Of a DNA stretch of 64,000 nt, positions 36,336-45,092 are shown in pieces. The stretch is from contig JBDSLR010000006.1 of the NCBI GenBank assembly GCA_039916305.1, positions 186,001 to 250,000 of the forward strand, read 5' to 3'. This stretch comes from JACMLD01 sp039916305. Lineage in GTDB: Bacteria > Bacteroidota > Bacteroidia > Chitinophagales > Chitinophagaceae. Both the position numbers and the translations under genes were made by a program. The first letter of the stretch is position 1. The number at the start of each line of letters is the position of its first letter. The notes beneath the pieces are model-generated. The model ran no database searches and was not told the origin of the DNA. It was given only the letters and a program-made list of their open reading frames with translations.

Positions 36336-36986
36336 ATGAGTTTATCGGCCCGGAATCAATGGCGTTGGCGGAAAGTGTTGCAGTATTTAATTCAGGGCCT
36401 GCTGGTAACTGCCCCGGTAGCTATAACTATCTACCTGATTTACTGGTTTGTTTCGTCTGTAGACAGCTGGTTGCCCATTTTTACCGTAAAGGATGTGGAT
36501 GGTCGTATTGTCAACCGCAATTATGGACTGGGCTTTGTTGTTATTATAGTTGCCCTGATTGTTATCGGTTTCCTGAGTTCCAATTTTCTTACCAGCCGTA
36601 TTTTTAGTTTATTCGACAGCTTCCTTGAGCGAACGCCGGGTATAAAATTTATCTATTCTTCCGTAAAAGATTTTTTTGAAGCATTTGCCGGTAATAAACG
36701 CAAATTCAAAAAAGCAGTTTTGGTCAGTATTTTTCAACCCGATGTTTTTCAGCTCGGCTTTATTACGGATGAAGATGCCAGTGAATTTGGACTTACCGGT
36801 TACGTATCTGTCTATGTGCCCAATTCATATGCCGTTACAGGGCAGTTATACATGGTGCCTAAACACAAAGTAAGAATACTGGAAGATATAAGTTCTTCAG
36901 ATGTGCTGAAATATGCCATTAGTGGTGGCGTGGCCGAAGTAGAGGAAGACAAACACCACGATAATGGGGGAGTGGCAAGCAGTTAA
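36336..36986 (+). CDS. DUF502-family membrane protein
   Basis: This 216-residue protein has two transmembrane segments (QYLIQGLLVTAPVAITIYLIYWFV and GLGFVVIIVALIVIGFLSS). The DUF502 core follows (LERTPGIKFIYSSVKDFFEAF, KKAVLVSIFQPDVFQLGFITDED, SVYVPNSYAVTGQLYMVPKHKVRIL). The family is widespread in bacteria and plants and its function is not known. The length and motif order are normal. It stands alone between the divergent efflux operon and the phospholipase gene. The C-terminal EEDKHHDNGG is a non-conserved tail. Confidence 0.92.
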   Translation: MSLSARNQWRWRKVLQYLIQGLLVTAPVAITIYLIYWFVSSVDSWLPIFTVKDVDGRIVNRNYGLGFVVIIVALIVIGFLSSNFLTSRIFSLFDSFLERTPGIKFIYSSVKDFFEAFAGNKRKFKKAVLVSIFQPDVFQLGFITDEDASEFGLTGYVSVYVPNSYAVTGQLYMVPKHKVRILEDISSSDVLKYAISGGVAEVEEDKHHDNGGVASS

Positions 36987-37132
36987 CGGCAGGCGCAGGG
37001 CCAGCCCCTGTTCCCTGCAAATGTATTGCGGATAGCATTCACAAAAATGCTGTTTGATAGAAATAGGAAATCAGACATTTTTTACATCAGACACCAGAAA
37101 TAAAAATATAAACCTTATCCAAGTTATCAGCC

Positions 37133-38110
37133 ATGGCTGTTTTGAAAAAGCTGTTTCCCTGCTTGCTGCTACTGCTGTGCACCCATACATCTTATTGCTG
37201 GGGCTTCTATGCACATAAACAGATCAATTATTACGCGGTTTTTTTGTTACCACCGGAAATGTTGATCTTGTACAAAACCAATATTAATTTTCTTTCAGAA
37301 CACGCGGTAGACCCCGACAAAAGAAGGTATGCCATATCAGAAGAAGGGCCGCGGCATTATATAGATATAGATCATTATGGGCAGGATGCTTTTGCTGTAC
37401 TGCCCCGGCAATGGGATAGTGCACAGGCAAAATTTTCTGCTGATACCTTAAACGCCCATGGTATTGTACCCTGGTGGATAAACAGCATGCTGGGCCGGCT
37501 GACCGCCGCCTTCAAAGAAAAAAACCAGTCTAAAATATTAAAGCTGTCGGCTGAAATTGGCCATTATATTGCCGATGCCCATGTGCCGTTGCATGCCAGT
37601 AGTAACCACAATGGCCAACTCACGGGCCAGGTAGGCATTCATGGTTTTTGGGAAAGCCGCGTACCAGAACTGCTGGCAGAAAAGGAATGGGACTTCTTTA
37701 TTGGCCAGGCAGATTACCTGCCGCATCCGGCAAGTTTTATATGGAAACGTGTGGCAGAAAGCGCTGCGGCAGCTGATACTGTGCTGCGGTTCGAAAAAAG
37801 ATTATCTATAGAGTTTGCAAGTGATCAGCGTTTTGCTTTTGAGGAAAGAAACGGCCTGCTGGTACGCCAGTATTCAGCTGCCTACACCCGTGCGTATAAT
37901 GCCATGCTGCGGGGTATGGTAGAGCGGCGGATGCGGCAATCCATTTATGCAGTGGCCTCTTTTTGGTATACCGCCTGGGTAAATGCCGGGCAGCCGGATC
38001 TTAGAACCCTTACCGGAAAAAGTTTTTCCGAAGCAGACATTAAAGCTTTTGAAAACCTTGATTTACAATGGAAAAAAGGGTACAAAAGCGATTCAGCTGA
38101 CAGGGAGTAA
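37133..38110 (+). CDS. Zinc-dependent phospholipase C / S1-P1 nuclease-like secreted enzyme
   Basis: This 325-residue protein has a Sec signal (KKLFPCLLLLLCTHTSYC) with the mature protein starting at Trp23 (WGFYAHKQIN). In this fold the N-terminal Trp and His28 are zinc ligands. Further ligands appear in HYIDIDHYG, EIGHYIADAHVPLHASSNHNG and GIHGFWESRVPE, the trinuclear-zinc signature. Phospholipase C and S1/P1 nucleases share this core, so the substrate may be phospholipid or nucleic acid. Bacteroidota homologues with this W-GF-AH start are usually annotated as phospholipase C-like. It is a monocistronic secreted hydrolase. Confidence 0.88.
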   Translation: MAVLKKLFPCLLLLLCTHTSYCWGFYAHKQINYYAVFLLPPEMLILYKTNINFLSEHAVDPDKRRYAISEEGPRHYIDIDHYGQDAFAVLPRQWDSAQAKFSADTLNAHGIVPWWINSMLGRLTAAFKEKNQSKILKLSAEIGHYIADAHVPLHASSNHNGQLTGQVGIHGFWESRVPELLAEKEWDFFIGQADYLPHPASFIWKRVAESAAAADTVLRFEKRLSIEFASDQRFAFEERNGLLVRQYSAAYTRAYNAMLRGMVERRMRQSIYAVASFWYTAWVNAGQPDLRTLTGKSFSEADIKAFENLDLQWKKGYKSDSADRE

Positions 38111-38186
38111 GCCCGCACCTTCAATACAAGCAAAAAAATCCCGGTGCACGCATCATGCCGCCCCTGTCTCTCTGGTTCAATTAAAG

Positions 38187-38194
38187 TACATTTG
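38187..38194 (+). promoter_or_regulatory. -7 promoter element upstream of serC
   Basis: TACATTTG is an exact TAnnTTTG match 34 bp before the serC start. No good TTTG is visible at the -33 position, so only the -7 element is claimed. Confidence 0.42.
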
Positions 38195-38228
38195 CAACTC
38201 ATTTTTCAATCACTAACCAACCAAGCCC

Positions 38229-39296
38229 GTGGTACATAATTTTAATTCTGGTCCCAGTGTTTTACCCAAAGAAGTATTTGAACAGGCCAGCCAGGCCATT
38301 CTCAATTTCAATAATACCGGTTTATCCATTTTAGAAATAGGTCACCGCACTTCCTGGTTCCAGGAAGTAATGGATGAAGCCATAGCCCTGGCCAAAGAAC
38401 TGATGCAGCTGGATAGCGAACATGAAGTAATGTTTCTGCACGGGGGCGCATCAACCCAATTCTTCCAGGTGCCCATGAATTTACTGGATGATAAAGCAAT
38501 GGCTGCCTACCTGGACTGCGGCACCTGGGGAGTGAAGTCGATAAAAGAAGCAAAACTGTTTGGTGCGGTAGAAATGGTGGCTTCTTCAAAAGACAAGAAC
38601 TATACTTATATTCCCAAAGGATATACGATACCAGGAAACGCCAGTTATTTTCACTATACTACCAACAATACCATTGAAGGCACGCAAATGCATGCCATCC
38701 CGGATACACAGGTGCCACTGGTAGCAGATATGAGCAGCGATATTTTAAGCAGGCAGCTGGATTATAACCGGTTTGCGTTGATTTATGCAGGAGCGCAGAA
38801 AAATGCAGGTGCTGCCGGGGTAAATATGGTTATTGTAAAAAAAGATATACTGGGCAAGGTAAGCCGCAAGCTGCCTTCCATGATGGATTACCGCAACCAT
38901 ATTGAAAACGGGTCTATGCTGAATACGCCGCCGGTATTTGCAGTGTACGTTTGTATGCTTACCCTGCGCTGGCTAAAAAAACAGGGTGGTGTACCCGTTA
39001 TTGAAAAATTAAATGCAGCCAAATCAAAACTTCTGTACGATACACTGGATGCTTTGCCGCTTTTTGCACCTAAAGTAGCAACGGAAGACAGGAGCCTGAT
39101 GAATGTAGTATGGATAATGAAAGAAGAAGAGCTGGAGAAGCAATTCCTGGCAGAATGCAAGGCCAATGGCATGGTAGGTATAAAAGGGCACCGGTCCGTT
39201 GGTGGTTTCAGGGCTTCTCTGTACAATGCATTAACCATTGACAGCGTACAGGCACTTACTGATTTAATGACTGACTTTTCAAAAAGAAAAGGATAA
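38229..39296 (+). CDS. serC: Phosphoserine aminotransferase
   Basis: This 355-residue class V aminotransferase begins VHNFNSGPSVLP, the SerC signature, has FLHGGASTQFFQVPMNLL (PLP phosphate site) and the PLP lysine in IYAGAQKNAGAAGV. It ends in GFRASLYNALTIDSVQALTDLM. It converts 3-phosphohydroxypyruvate to phosphoserine in serine biosynthesis and can serve in pyridoxal phosphate synthesis. The start is GTG (38229), as no in-frame ATG precedes the conserved N-terminus. In this phylum serC, serA and a DUF1015 gene often cluster. The DUF1015 gene is present downstream but serA is not in the window. Confidence 0.96.
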   Translation: MVHNFNSGPSVLPKEVFEQASQAILNFNNTGLSILEIGHRTSWFQEVMDEAIALAKELMQLDSEHEVMFLHGGASTQFFQVPMNLLDDKAMAAYLDCGTWGVKSIKEAKLFGAVEMVASSKDKNYTYIPKGYTIPGNASYFHYTTNNTIEGTQMHAIPDTQVPLVADMSSDILSRQLDYNRFALIYAGAQKNAGAAGVNMVIVKKDILGKVSRKLPSMMDYRNHIENGSMLNTPPVFAVYVCMLTLRWLKKQGGVPVIEKLNAAKSKLLYDTLDALPLFAPKVATEDRSLMNVVWIMKEEELEKQFLAECKANGMVGIKGHRSVGGFRASLYNALTIDSVQALTDLMTDFSKRKG

Positions 39297-39310
39297 ACAG
39301 GATATTTTTT

Positions 39311-39412
39311 AATTGCTGATTTTTGATTTTGTGCTTTGTTCAGCCAGCTGCACCGGGAGAAATCTCAAAATTCCTCCATCCAAAAATCAGCAATTTTTAA
39401 TTAATAATAAAG
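39311..39412. repeat. AT-rich inverted repeat with heptamer periodicity between serC and the DUF1015 gene
   Basis: AATTGCTGATTTTTG (39311-39325) is a perfect 15-bp inverted repeat with CAAAAATCAGCAATT (39381-39395). Heptamer phasing is visible as AATTGCT, GATTTTT, GATTTTG on the left and AATCAGC, AATTTTT, AATTAAT, AATAAAG on the right. Low complexity makes the phasing less certain than at other sites. It could also act as a terminator or processing hairpin. Confidence 0.5.
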
Positions 39413-39426
39413 CATATATAAATTTC

Positions 39427-40662
39427 ATGGCAACCATTGTTCCCTTTAAAGCACTCAGGCCCAAACCAGAACTGGCGGCAAAACTCGCATCCCGGCCGTA
39501 TGATGTACTGAACGCTGCTGAAGCAAGGCAGGAAGTAAAGGGCAATGCCTTTTCTTTTCTGCACATTACCAAGTCTGAAGTAGACCTGCCGGATACCATT
39601 GACATACATGCAAGAGAAGTGTATGAAAAATCAAAAGAAAACCTGGATGCATTTATAAGAAAAGAAATATTGTTCAGGGAACTGAAACCCTGTTATTATA
39701 TCTACCAGCTGATGATGAATGGACGCCGTCAGACCGGTTTGGTTTGCGGCAGTACCGTGGATGATTATGAAAATGATATTATAAAAAAACATGAATTTAC
39801 GAGGCCAGAGAAAGAACAGGATCGCATCAACCATATTAAAACCAGTGGGGCGCAAACAGGCAATGTTTTTTTAGCATACCGGAATATTGAAGCCGTGGAT
39901 GCGCTGATAGACAAATGGAAGGCAAGTCACGAGCCTGTATATGATTTTGTTGCAGATGATGCCATTGCACATACTGTATGGATAGTAAATGATGATAAAG
40001 CAATTAACAGCATCAGCAGCCTGTTTACTGAAAAAGTACCATTTACCTATATCGCCGATGGCCACCACCGGGCCGCTTCTGCCGCAAAAGTGCGCAAAGC
40101 GCTGGGCAGCGATGCAGGAGAAGGTGCTGATTATTTTTTGACCACCCTCTTTCCTTCCAACCAGCTGCATATAATGGATTATAACAGGGTAGTAAAAGAT
40201 TTGAACGGACATTCCGCAGCTGATTTTATACAGCAATTGGAGGCAGATTTTGATTGCGAACTGGTGGGTAAAACAATTTACCAGCCAACCGCTTTGCATA
40301 ACTTTGGCATGTACCTGGAAGGCAACTGGTATAAGCTGACCGCAAAGAAAGATAGTTATACCACTGACCCGATTGGCATACTGGATGTAACTATTTTGTC
40401 TGAAAAAGTGCTTGATAAATTATTGGGTATAAAGGATCAGCGTACAGATACGCGGATAGATTTTGTGGGCGGCATACGCGGGCTGGCAGAACTTGAAAAA
40501 AGAGTAAACAGCGGCGAAATGAAAATAGCTTTTAGTCTTTACCCGGTAAGCATTCCGCAATTGTTTGATATTGCAGACAGTGGTAATGTAATGCCGCCTA
40601 AAAGCACCTGGTTTGAACCTAAACTGCGTGATGGATTGTTAACGCATTTGATCTACGAATAA
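39427..40662 (+). CDS. DUF1015-family protein
   Basis: This 411-residue protein begins MATIVPFKALRPKPELA, the usual DUF1015 N-terminus, and contains SRPYDVLN, HEFTRPEKEQDRINHIK, YIADGHHRAASAAKVRKA and a C-terminal IDFVGGIRGLAELEKRV...LYPVSIPQLFDIADSG. These are family-defining blocks. The HHR motif suggests catalysis, but the reaction is unknown. The consistent linkage with serA/serC suggests a link to serine metabolism. The start at 39427 is taken at the conserved N-terminus; the frame is open further upstream through the repeat but that part is non-coding in character. Confidence 0.92.
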   Translation: MATIVPFKALRPKPELAAKLASRPYDVLNAAEARQEVKGNAFSFLHITKSEVDLPDTIDIHAREVYEKSKENLDAFIRKEILFRELKPCYYIYQLMMNGRRQTGLVCGSTVDDYENDIIKKHEFTRPEKEQDRINHIKTSGAQTGNVFLAYRNIEAVDALIDKWKASHEPVYDFVADDAIAHTVWIVNDDKAINSISSLFTEKVPFTYIADGHHRAASAAKVRKALGSDAGEGADYFLTTLFPSNQLHIMDYNRVVKDLNGHSAADFIQQLEADFDCELVGKTIYQPTALHNFGMYLEGNWYKLTAKKDSYTTDPIGILDVTILSEKVLDKLLGIKDQRTDTRIDFVGGIRGLAELEKRVNSGEMKIAFSLYPVSIPQLFDIADSGNVMPPKSTWFEPKLRDGLLTHLIYE

Positions 40663-40732
40663 AAACTTATACGGCCGTTTACAGAAGCCGTTTTGCGTTG
40701 CAGTAGATCCTAATAAAAAGCTAATAACTAAT

Positions 40733-40767
40733 GAAGAGCTTACGGCATACAGCTAATAGCTTATAAC
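40733..40767 (+). repeat. Heptamer element upstream of the TPR gene
   Basis: Five consecutive units read GAAGAGC, TTACGGC, ATACAGC, TAATAGC, TTATAAC, preceded by the weaker units AGCTAAT and AACTAAT from 40719. It ends 9 bp before the start codon and overlaps the -7 promoter element TAACTTTG. Confidence 0.6.
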
Positions 40768-40771
40768 TTTG
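40764..40771 (+). promoter_or_regulatory. -7 promoter element of the TPR gene
   Basis: TAACTTTG matches TAnnTTTG exactly, with the start codon at 40777. If used, the mRNA would be essentially leaderless. No -33 TTTG is visible upstream, and the last heptamer overlaps it. Confidence 0.4.
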
Positions 40772-40776
40772 AAGAC

Positions 40777-41793
40777 ATGAAAAAGATAGCCGGTTTATTA
40801 TCTTATTTTTTTATAGCAGGTTCCCTGGGCTTGTGTGCCCAGGATGTAAAAACCCTGCAGGAAACTGCGCGGAATTTTTCCAAAGAGGGCGATTTCAGCA
40901 ACGCCGTAATGGTGCTTAACAAAGCGCATGAGCTGGATGCAGATAACCTGGGCGTTAGCAAGGATCTGGCGCTGGCTTATTACCAGAAGGCTGATTATCC
41001 GAAAATGCAGGCGGTGCTGAAGCCTTTGTTGGAAAGGCCCGATGCAGATGTGGAAGTATACCAGCTGGGCGGTATGCTGAGCAAAGTAACCGGGGATACA
41101 AAAGAATGCGAACGTATCTATAAAAGGGCATTGAAAACTTTCCCCGACAGCGGACCGATACTTAATGATTACGGTGAGCTGCTTTGGGCAAAACAGGATT
41201 TTAGTGCGGTTAAATTGTGGGAGCATGGTATACAGGCTGATCCTGCGTACACCGCTAACTATTACAATGCAGCGAAGTACTATTATTTTACCCGCGATAA
41301 AGCCTGGAGCCTTATCTATGGAGAGATGTTTGTAAATATGGAAAGCTACAGCAGGCGTACGGTAGAAATAAAAGGCCTGTTGGTAGAAGGCTATAAAAAA
41401 TTATATACGGATGCCGACATCATGAAAAACCAGGATACAAAGAATGAATTTGTAGTAGCTTTTCTGAATGCTTTAAACAGGCAGGCAGACCTGGCAAGAA
41501 AAGGTATTACAGCGGAAACGTTGACCATGATACGTACCCGTTTTGTATTGGACTGGTTTGAAAAAGACGCTGCAAAATTCCCTTTCAAATTATTTGATTA
41601 CCAACGCCAGCTCCTGAAAGAAGGTAATTTCAATGCTTATAACCAGTGGTTGTTTGGCAGTGTTCAAAATTTGGCAGCTTTTGAAAACTGGACTAATACA
41701 CACAGTAGTGAGTACAAACAGTTTACCAGTGCACAAGGCAACCGCCTGTTTAAAGCAGGGACAGGGCAATACTACCAGAACGCTTCAAAATAA
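40777..41793 (+). CDS. Exported tetratricopeptide-repeat protein
   Basis: This 338-residue protein has a Sec signal cleaved near SLGLCAQ, followed by several TPR units (EGDFSNAVMVLNKAHELDADN, KADYPKMQAVLKPLLERPDAD, TKECERIYKRALKTFPDSGPILNDYGELLW). A helical C-terminal region (VVAFLNALNRQADLARKGI) follows. The periplasmic location is predicted. TPR proteins mediate protein-protein contact, and no enzymatic domain is attached. It stands alone, flanked by a heptamer element upstream and an intrinsic terminator 30 bp downstream. Confidence 0.88.
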   Translation: MKKIAGLLSYFFIAGSLGLCAQDVKTLQETARNFSKEGDFSNAVMVLNKAHELDADNLGVSKDLALAYYQKADYPKMQAVLKPLLERPDADVEVYQLGGMLSKVTGDTKECERIYKRALKTFPDSGPILNDYGELLWAKQDFSAVKLWEHGIQADPAYTANYYNAAKYYYFTRDKAWSLIYGEMFVNMESYSRRTVEIKGLLVEGYKKLYTDADIMKNQDTKNEFVVAFLNALNRQADLARKGITAETLTMIRTRFVLDWFEKDAAKFPFKLFDYQRQLLKEGNFNAYNQWLFGSVQNLAAFENWTNTHSSEYKQFTSAQGNRLFKAGTGQYYQNASK

Positions 41794-41820
41794 AAGATAC
41801 ACGTCCAAATAATCAATCAA

Positions 41821-41846
41821 CCCGGTATAATGTACCGGGCTTTTTT
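41821..41846 (+). terminator. Intrinsic terminator after the TPR gene
   Basis: CCCGGTA (41821-41827) pairs with TACCGGG (41833-41839) around a five-base loop and is followed by CTTTTTTA. Confidence 0.87.
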
Positions 41847-41987
41847 ATTCCTGTTTTTTTAGCTAATTTGGTCATGGTGACGCTTCCTTGTGTCGATTGA
41901 CTTTTTTATGTTAACATATACCTCATAACAGGCAATCAGCAAAACTGTCAATACCCGCATTTAATAACAATTAACGATTGCAACAAT

Positions 41988-43763
41988 ATGGAGCCTAAAA
42001 GATTATTCGACTGTATTCAGTACCACCTGGAAAGAAAACCGTTGCCTGATATGATGGCTGCCAAAGAAGGCGGCCGCTGGCAAACCTATAGCACAAATGA
42101 AGTAAAGGATATCGTAGACAAGCTCGCCGGCGGATTGCTTAACATGGGCATTGGTTGTGGTGATATGACTGATGCCGGCAGGGATAAAGTTGCCATTCTC
42201 TGTAAAAACAGGCCGGAGTGGATTATGCTTGATTTGGCCGTGCAGCAGATTGGCGCTGTACTGACACCTGTTTATCCCACCATCAATGTAAATGAACTGG
42301 AATTTGTGCTTAATGATGCACAGGTGAAAATGATTTTTGTAAATGATGAAGATGGCTACCATAAAGTGATGAGCATCAAAGACCGGATTCCTTCAGTGCA
42401 GGAAGTGTTTTCTTTTGAGCATGTAACCAATGGACGTCACTGGAAAGAAGTAATGAATGCTGCCACGCCGCAGTCTATTGCAAGCATTGCCGGTATTGCC
42501 GCGAAAATAAAATATGAAGACCTGGCTACCATCATTTATACGTCTGGAACTACGGGCACACCCAAGGGCGTAATGCTGAGCCACAAAAATATTCTCAGTA
42601 ATGTAATGGCCAGCATGCCCTGTTTTCCGCCGGGTGAACATTTAAAAGCACTTAGTTTTTTGCCACTTAATCATATTTTTGAAAGAATGGTCAGCTACCT
42701 GTATTTGTTCAGGGGTACGTCCATTTATTACGCGGAAAGCCTGGACAGCATTGGCGAAAACCTGAAAGAAGTAAAGCCCAACTTGTTCACTACTGTACCG
42801 CGTTTACTGGAAAAAGTATACGACCGTATAATGGCCAAAGGCAATGAACTTACCGGAACAAAAAAGAAATTATTTTTTTGGGCACATGCACTGGCAGAAA
42901 AATTTGAAATTAATAAGAACCAGGGTGTGTGGTACAGCATGCAGCTTGCCCTTGCCAACAAACTTATTTTCAGCAAATGGCGCGAAGGGTTGGGCGGCAG
43001 TTTAATGTGCATTGTAACCGGGGGTGCCGCCTGCCAGGTGAGGCTGATACGCATTTTTACGGCGGCAAAAATTCCGGTGATGGAAGGTTATGGTTTGACC
43101 GAGACTTCGCCCGTGATCAGCGTAAACCGTTTTAGTGAAGCCGACAGGAAATTCGGCAGTGTAGGTCCTTTGATTGAAGGCGTAGAAGTGAAGATTGCAG
43201 AAGATGGTGAAATATTGTGCAAAGGCCCCAATGTAATGATTGGCTATTATAAGCGGCCTGATTTAAGCGCCGAAGCATTGGTTGATGGCTGGTACCTGAC
43301 TGGTGATATTGGCATCCTTGATGGCCGGTTTTTAAAAATAACAGATCGGAAAAAGGAATTGTTTAAAACCAGTGGTGGTAAGTACGTAGCACCGTTACCG
43401 ATCGAAAATAAACTGAAAGAATCCCTATTTGTGGAGCAGGTAATGGTAGTAGGGGCGGAGAAAAAATTTGTGGGGGCCCTTATTGTGCCCTCTTTCTCTA
43501 ATTTAAAAGATTGGTGCCGGCAAAATAATGTTGCTTATACTACCAATGAAGAGATGATTCACCAGCCGGCTGTAATCGCCCTGTTTAAAGAACTGGTAGA
43601 AAGCTTTAATAAATTTTTTAACCATGTAGAGCAGGTTAAAAAGTTTGAATTGCTGGAGCATGAGTGGAGTATCGATACCGGTGAGATGACACCTAAAATG
43701 AGCATCAAGCGCAAAGTAGTAATGGAAAAATACCGGGGGGCGATAGAACGTATCTATGCTTAA
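41988..43763 (+). CDS. Long-chain fatty-acid--CoA ligase (AMP-forming)
   Basis: This 591-residue ANL-superfamily enzyme has the AMP-binding P-loop TIIYTSGTTGTPKGVMLSH, the A5 motif EGYGLTETSPVISV, GWYLTGDIGILDGRFLKITDRKKELFKTSGGKYVAP (A7-A8) and the C-terminal catalytic Lys region PKMSIKRKVVMEKY. The length and motif spacing match long-chain acyl-CoA synthetases (FadD15/FACL type). It activates fatty acids for lipid synthesis or degradation. It lies just upstream of, and convergent with, the desaturase gene, and a shared lipid role is possible but not required. A strong terminator follows. Confidence 0.94.
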   Translation: MEPKRLFDCIQYHLERKPLPDMMAAKEGGRWQTYSTNEVKDIVDKLAGGLLNMGIGCGDMTDAGRDKVAILCKNRPEWIMLDLAVQQIGAVLTPVYPTINVNELEFVLNDAQVKMIFVNDEDGYHKVMSIKDRIPSVQEVFSFEHVTNGRHWKEVMNAATPQSIASIAGIAAKIKYEDLATIIYTSGTTGTPKGVMLSHKNILSNVMASMPCFPPGEHLKALSFLPLNHIFERMVSYLYLFRGTSIYYAESLDSIGENLKEVKPNLFTTVPRLLEKVYDRIMAKGNELTGTKKKLFFWAHALAEKFEINKNQGVWYSMQLALANKLIFSKWREGLGGSLMCIVTGGAACQVRLIRIFTAAKIPVMEGYGLTETSPVISVNRFSEADRKFGSVGPLIEGVEVKIAEDGEILCKGPNVMIGYYKRPDLSAEALVDGWYLTGDIGILDGRFLKITDRKKELFKTSGGKYVAPLPIENKLKESLFVEQVMVVGAEKKFVGALIVPSFSNLKDWCRQNNVAYTTNEEMIHQPAVIALFKELVESFNKFFNHVEQVKKFELLEHEWSIDTGEMTPKMSIKRKVVMEKYRGAIERIYA

Positions 43764-43830
43764 TTAAGGTGAATATTGGGCCGGTTATGGAGGGCACATG
43801 ATTATTTTACCATCCACCAAATAATAAAAA

Positions 43831-43859
43831 GGGCGCTATATTTTTTAGCGCCTTTTTTT
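43831..43859 (+). terminator. Bidirectional terminator between acyl-CoA ligase and desaturase genes
   Basis: GGCGCTA (43832-43838) pairs with TAGCGCC (43846-43852), with T-run on the right and A-run on the left. It can end both convergent transcripts. Confidence 0.86.
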
Positions 43860-43877
43860 ATGCAGTACAAATTTTAT

Positions 43878-44903
43878 TTAAGAAGTAGCTGTTTCCAGCG
43901 TCTTATTTTCTATCAGGTCTATATCTGGTTTGGAAACATCGGTTAGTTTTACTTTACCCCTTTCTTTCCTGATAACCCTTGAGAACAATGAAATTTCTTT
44001 ATCAAATAAAAACCGGAAAAATAATTTTGTCCAGGAAGTGTGGTATTGGAGGCTATTGTAAAAGCTGCCCGCGTTTTGCCTTATCTGCGGCAATTTATTC
44101 CAGGGCACAGAAGGAAAATCATGGTGCTCATTGTGATATCCAACATTAAATGCAACTGTATTTAATACACCATAATAGCTATGGGTTTCCTGTTCTTCAC
44201 CACTGGTAAGATAATGCTCCTGTATCCAGCGGGCACCCAAGGGATGCAGTCCGATAGAAAAAAAGAAGCTAAACAACAGGAACATAATGGCTTTAAATCC
44301 AAAAAAGTAACAGATGGCTACAATAAAAATAACCTGCAGTGCAAAATTGGCTGCTACCCATTTATCAAACGGTTTGATCTCTTTGAGACGATTAATGCGG
44401 AAAAGCTGGAAGATGGGGTAAAACAACAACCAGATTACTTTGCCAATAAAATAATTATTGATCAGTTTTGCTTCCCATTTGTTTGGCAAATCCGCGTCCA
44501 GCTCATGTATGCCCTGGAAAGAATGGTGTTTGATATGGTATCGTTCAAATGAAATAGAACTTGGAAAAAGTTGTGGCATATTGGCAATCATGCCAGCCCA
44601 GCGGTTGGCTGCCCTGTTTTTAAACAACAGGTGATGCGCGCATTCGTGAATCATAACAAACAATGCATGATCTGCAAAAGCGCCCAGCAAATAGGCAGTG
44701 CCTACCACCAGCCACCAGGATTGATCTTTAAGTAACCAGGCCATGACAACCTGGAAAGCAACTATACCGATGATAACAAAAATGGTGTTTGGGTTCTTGC
44801 CAATCAGCTTCCGCATTTCAGGGTGCGCCTTTAATATTTCTTTGGTGCGGAGACGGTGTGGTTCCTGCTTGGTGGAATGTACAAAATCGGTTCTTATTGC
44901 CAT
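43878..44903 (-). CDS. Fatty-acid desaturase resembling dihydroceramide (sphingolipid) delta-4 desaturase
   Basis: This 341-residue membrane di-iron desaturase has three His boxes: HECAHH (86-91), HIKHH (123-127) and HNEHH in NVGYHNEHHDFP. The N-terminus DFVHSTKQEPHRLRTKEIL...HPEMRKLIGKNPNT closely follows the Lipid_DES motif of eukaryotic DEGS enzymes. The downstream segments SISFERYHIKHH, GLHPLGARWIQEHY and TYSYYG-like HSYYGVLNTVAFNVG also match. These enzymes put a delta-4 double bond into the sphinganine chain of dihydroceramide. Sphingolipids are made by many Bacteroidota, which makes such a role plausible. The start at 44903 is preferred over 44927 because it begins at the conserved part. 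Confidence 0.86.
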   Translation of the reverse strand: MAIRTDFVHSTKQEPHRLRTKEILKAHPEMRKLIGKNPNTIFVIIGIVAFQVVMAWLLKDQSWWLVVGTAYLLGAFADHALFVMIHECAHHLLFKNRAANRWAGMIANMPQLFPSSISFERYHIKHHSFQGIHELDADLPNKWEAKLINNYFIGKVIWLLFYPIFQLFRINRLKEIKPFDKWVAANFALQVIFIVAICYFFGFKAIMFLLFSFFFSIGLHPLGARWIQEHYLTSGEEQETHSYYGVLNTVAFNVGYHNEHHDFPSVPWNKLPQIRQNAGSFYNSLQYHTSWTKLFFRFLFDKEISLFSRVIRKERGKVKLTDVSKPDIDLIENKTLETATS

Positions 44904-45037
44904 ATTGATAGTAATATACTTTATCAAAAGTAGCTAAGGTACCGATATAAAATTAAACTATGGTAAAAGTACATTAATATGCTGATATTTAACATTTTAT
45001 ATACGCTTGAAAAAGCTGAAACGGTAGCTGCAAATGA

Positions 45038-45064
45038 TAAAAAAACCACCAGAGTAAACTGGTG
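45038..45064 (-). terminator. Intrinsic terminator (minus strand) after the T9SS-domain remnant
   Basis: CACCAG (45047-45052) pairs with CTGGTG (45059-45064) around AGTAAA. The plus-strand A-run at 45039-45045 gives the T-tract on the minus strand. It follows the remnant coding sequence ending at 45093. Confidence 0.78.
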
Positions 45065-45092
45065 ATTTGGAGTAAAAACAGCTAAACGGTAC

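Noticed and set aside
40671..40695. ACGGC...GCCGT hairpin after the DUF1015 gene
   Set aside because: The stem is only five base pairs and is followed by four T, too weak to call a terminator with confidence.
41988..43763. Acyl-CoA ligase considered as part of the flexirubin-type cluster
   Set aside because: It is 24 kb away, has its own terminator, and its motifs are those of general long-chain acyl-CoA ligases rather than aromatic-acid ligases.
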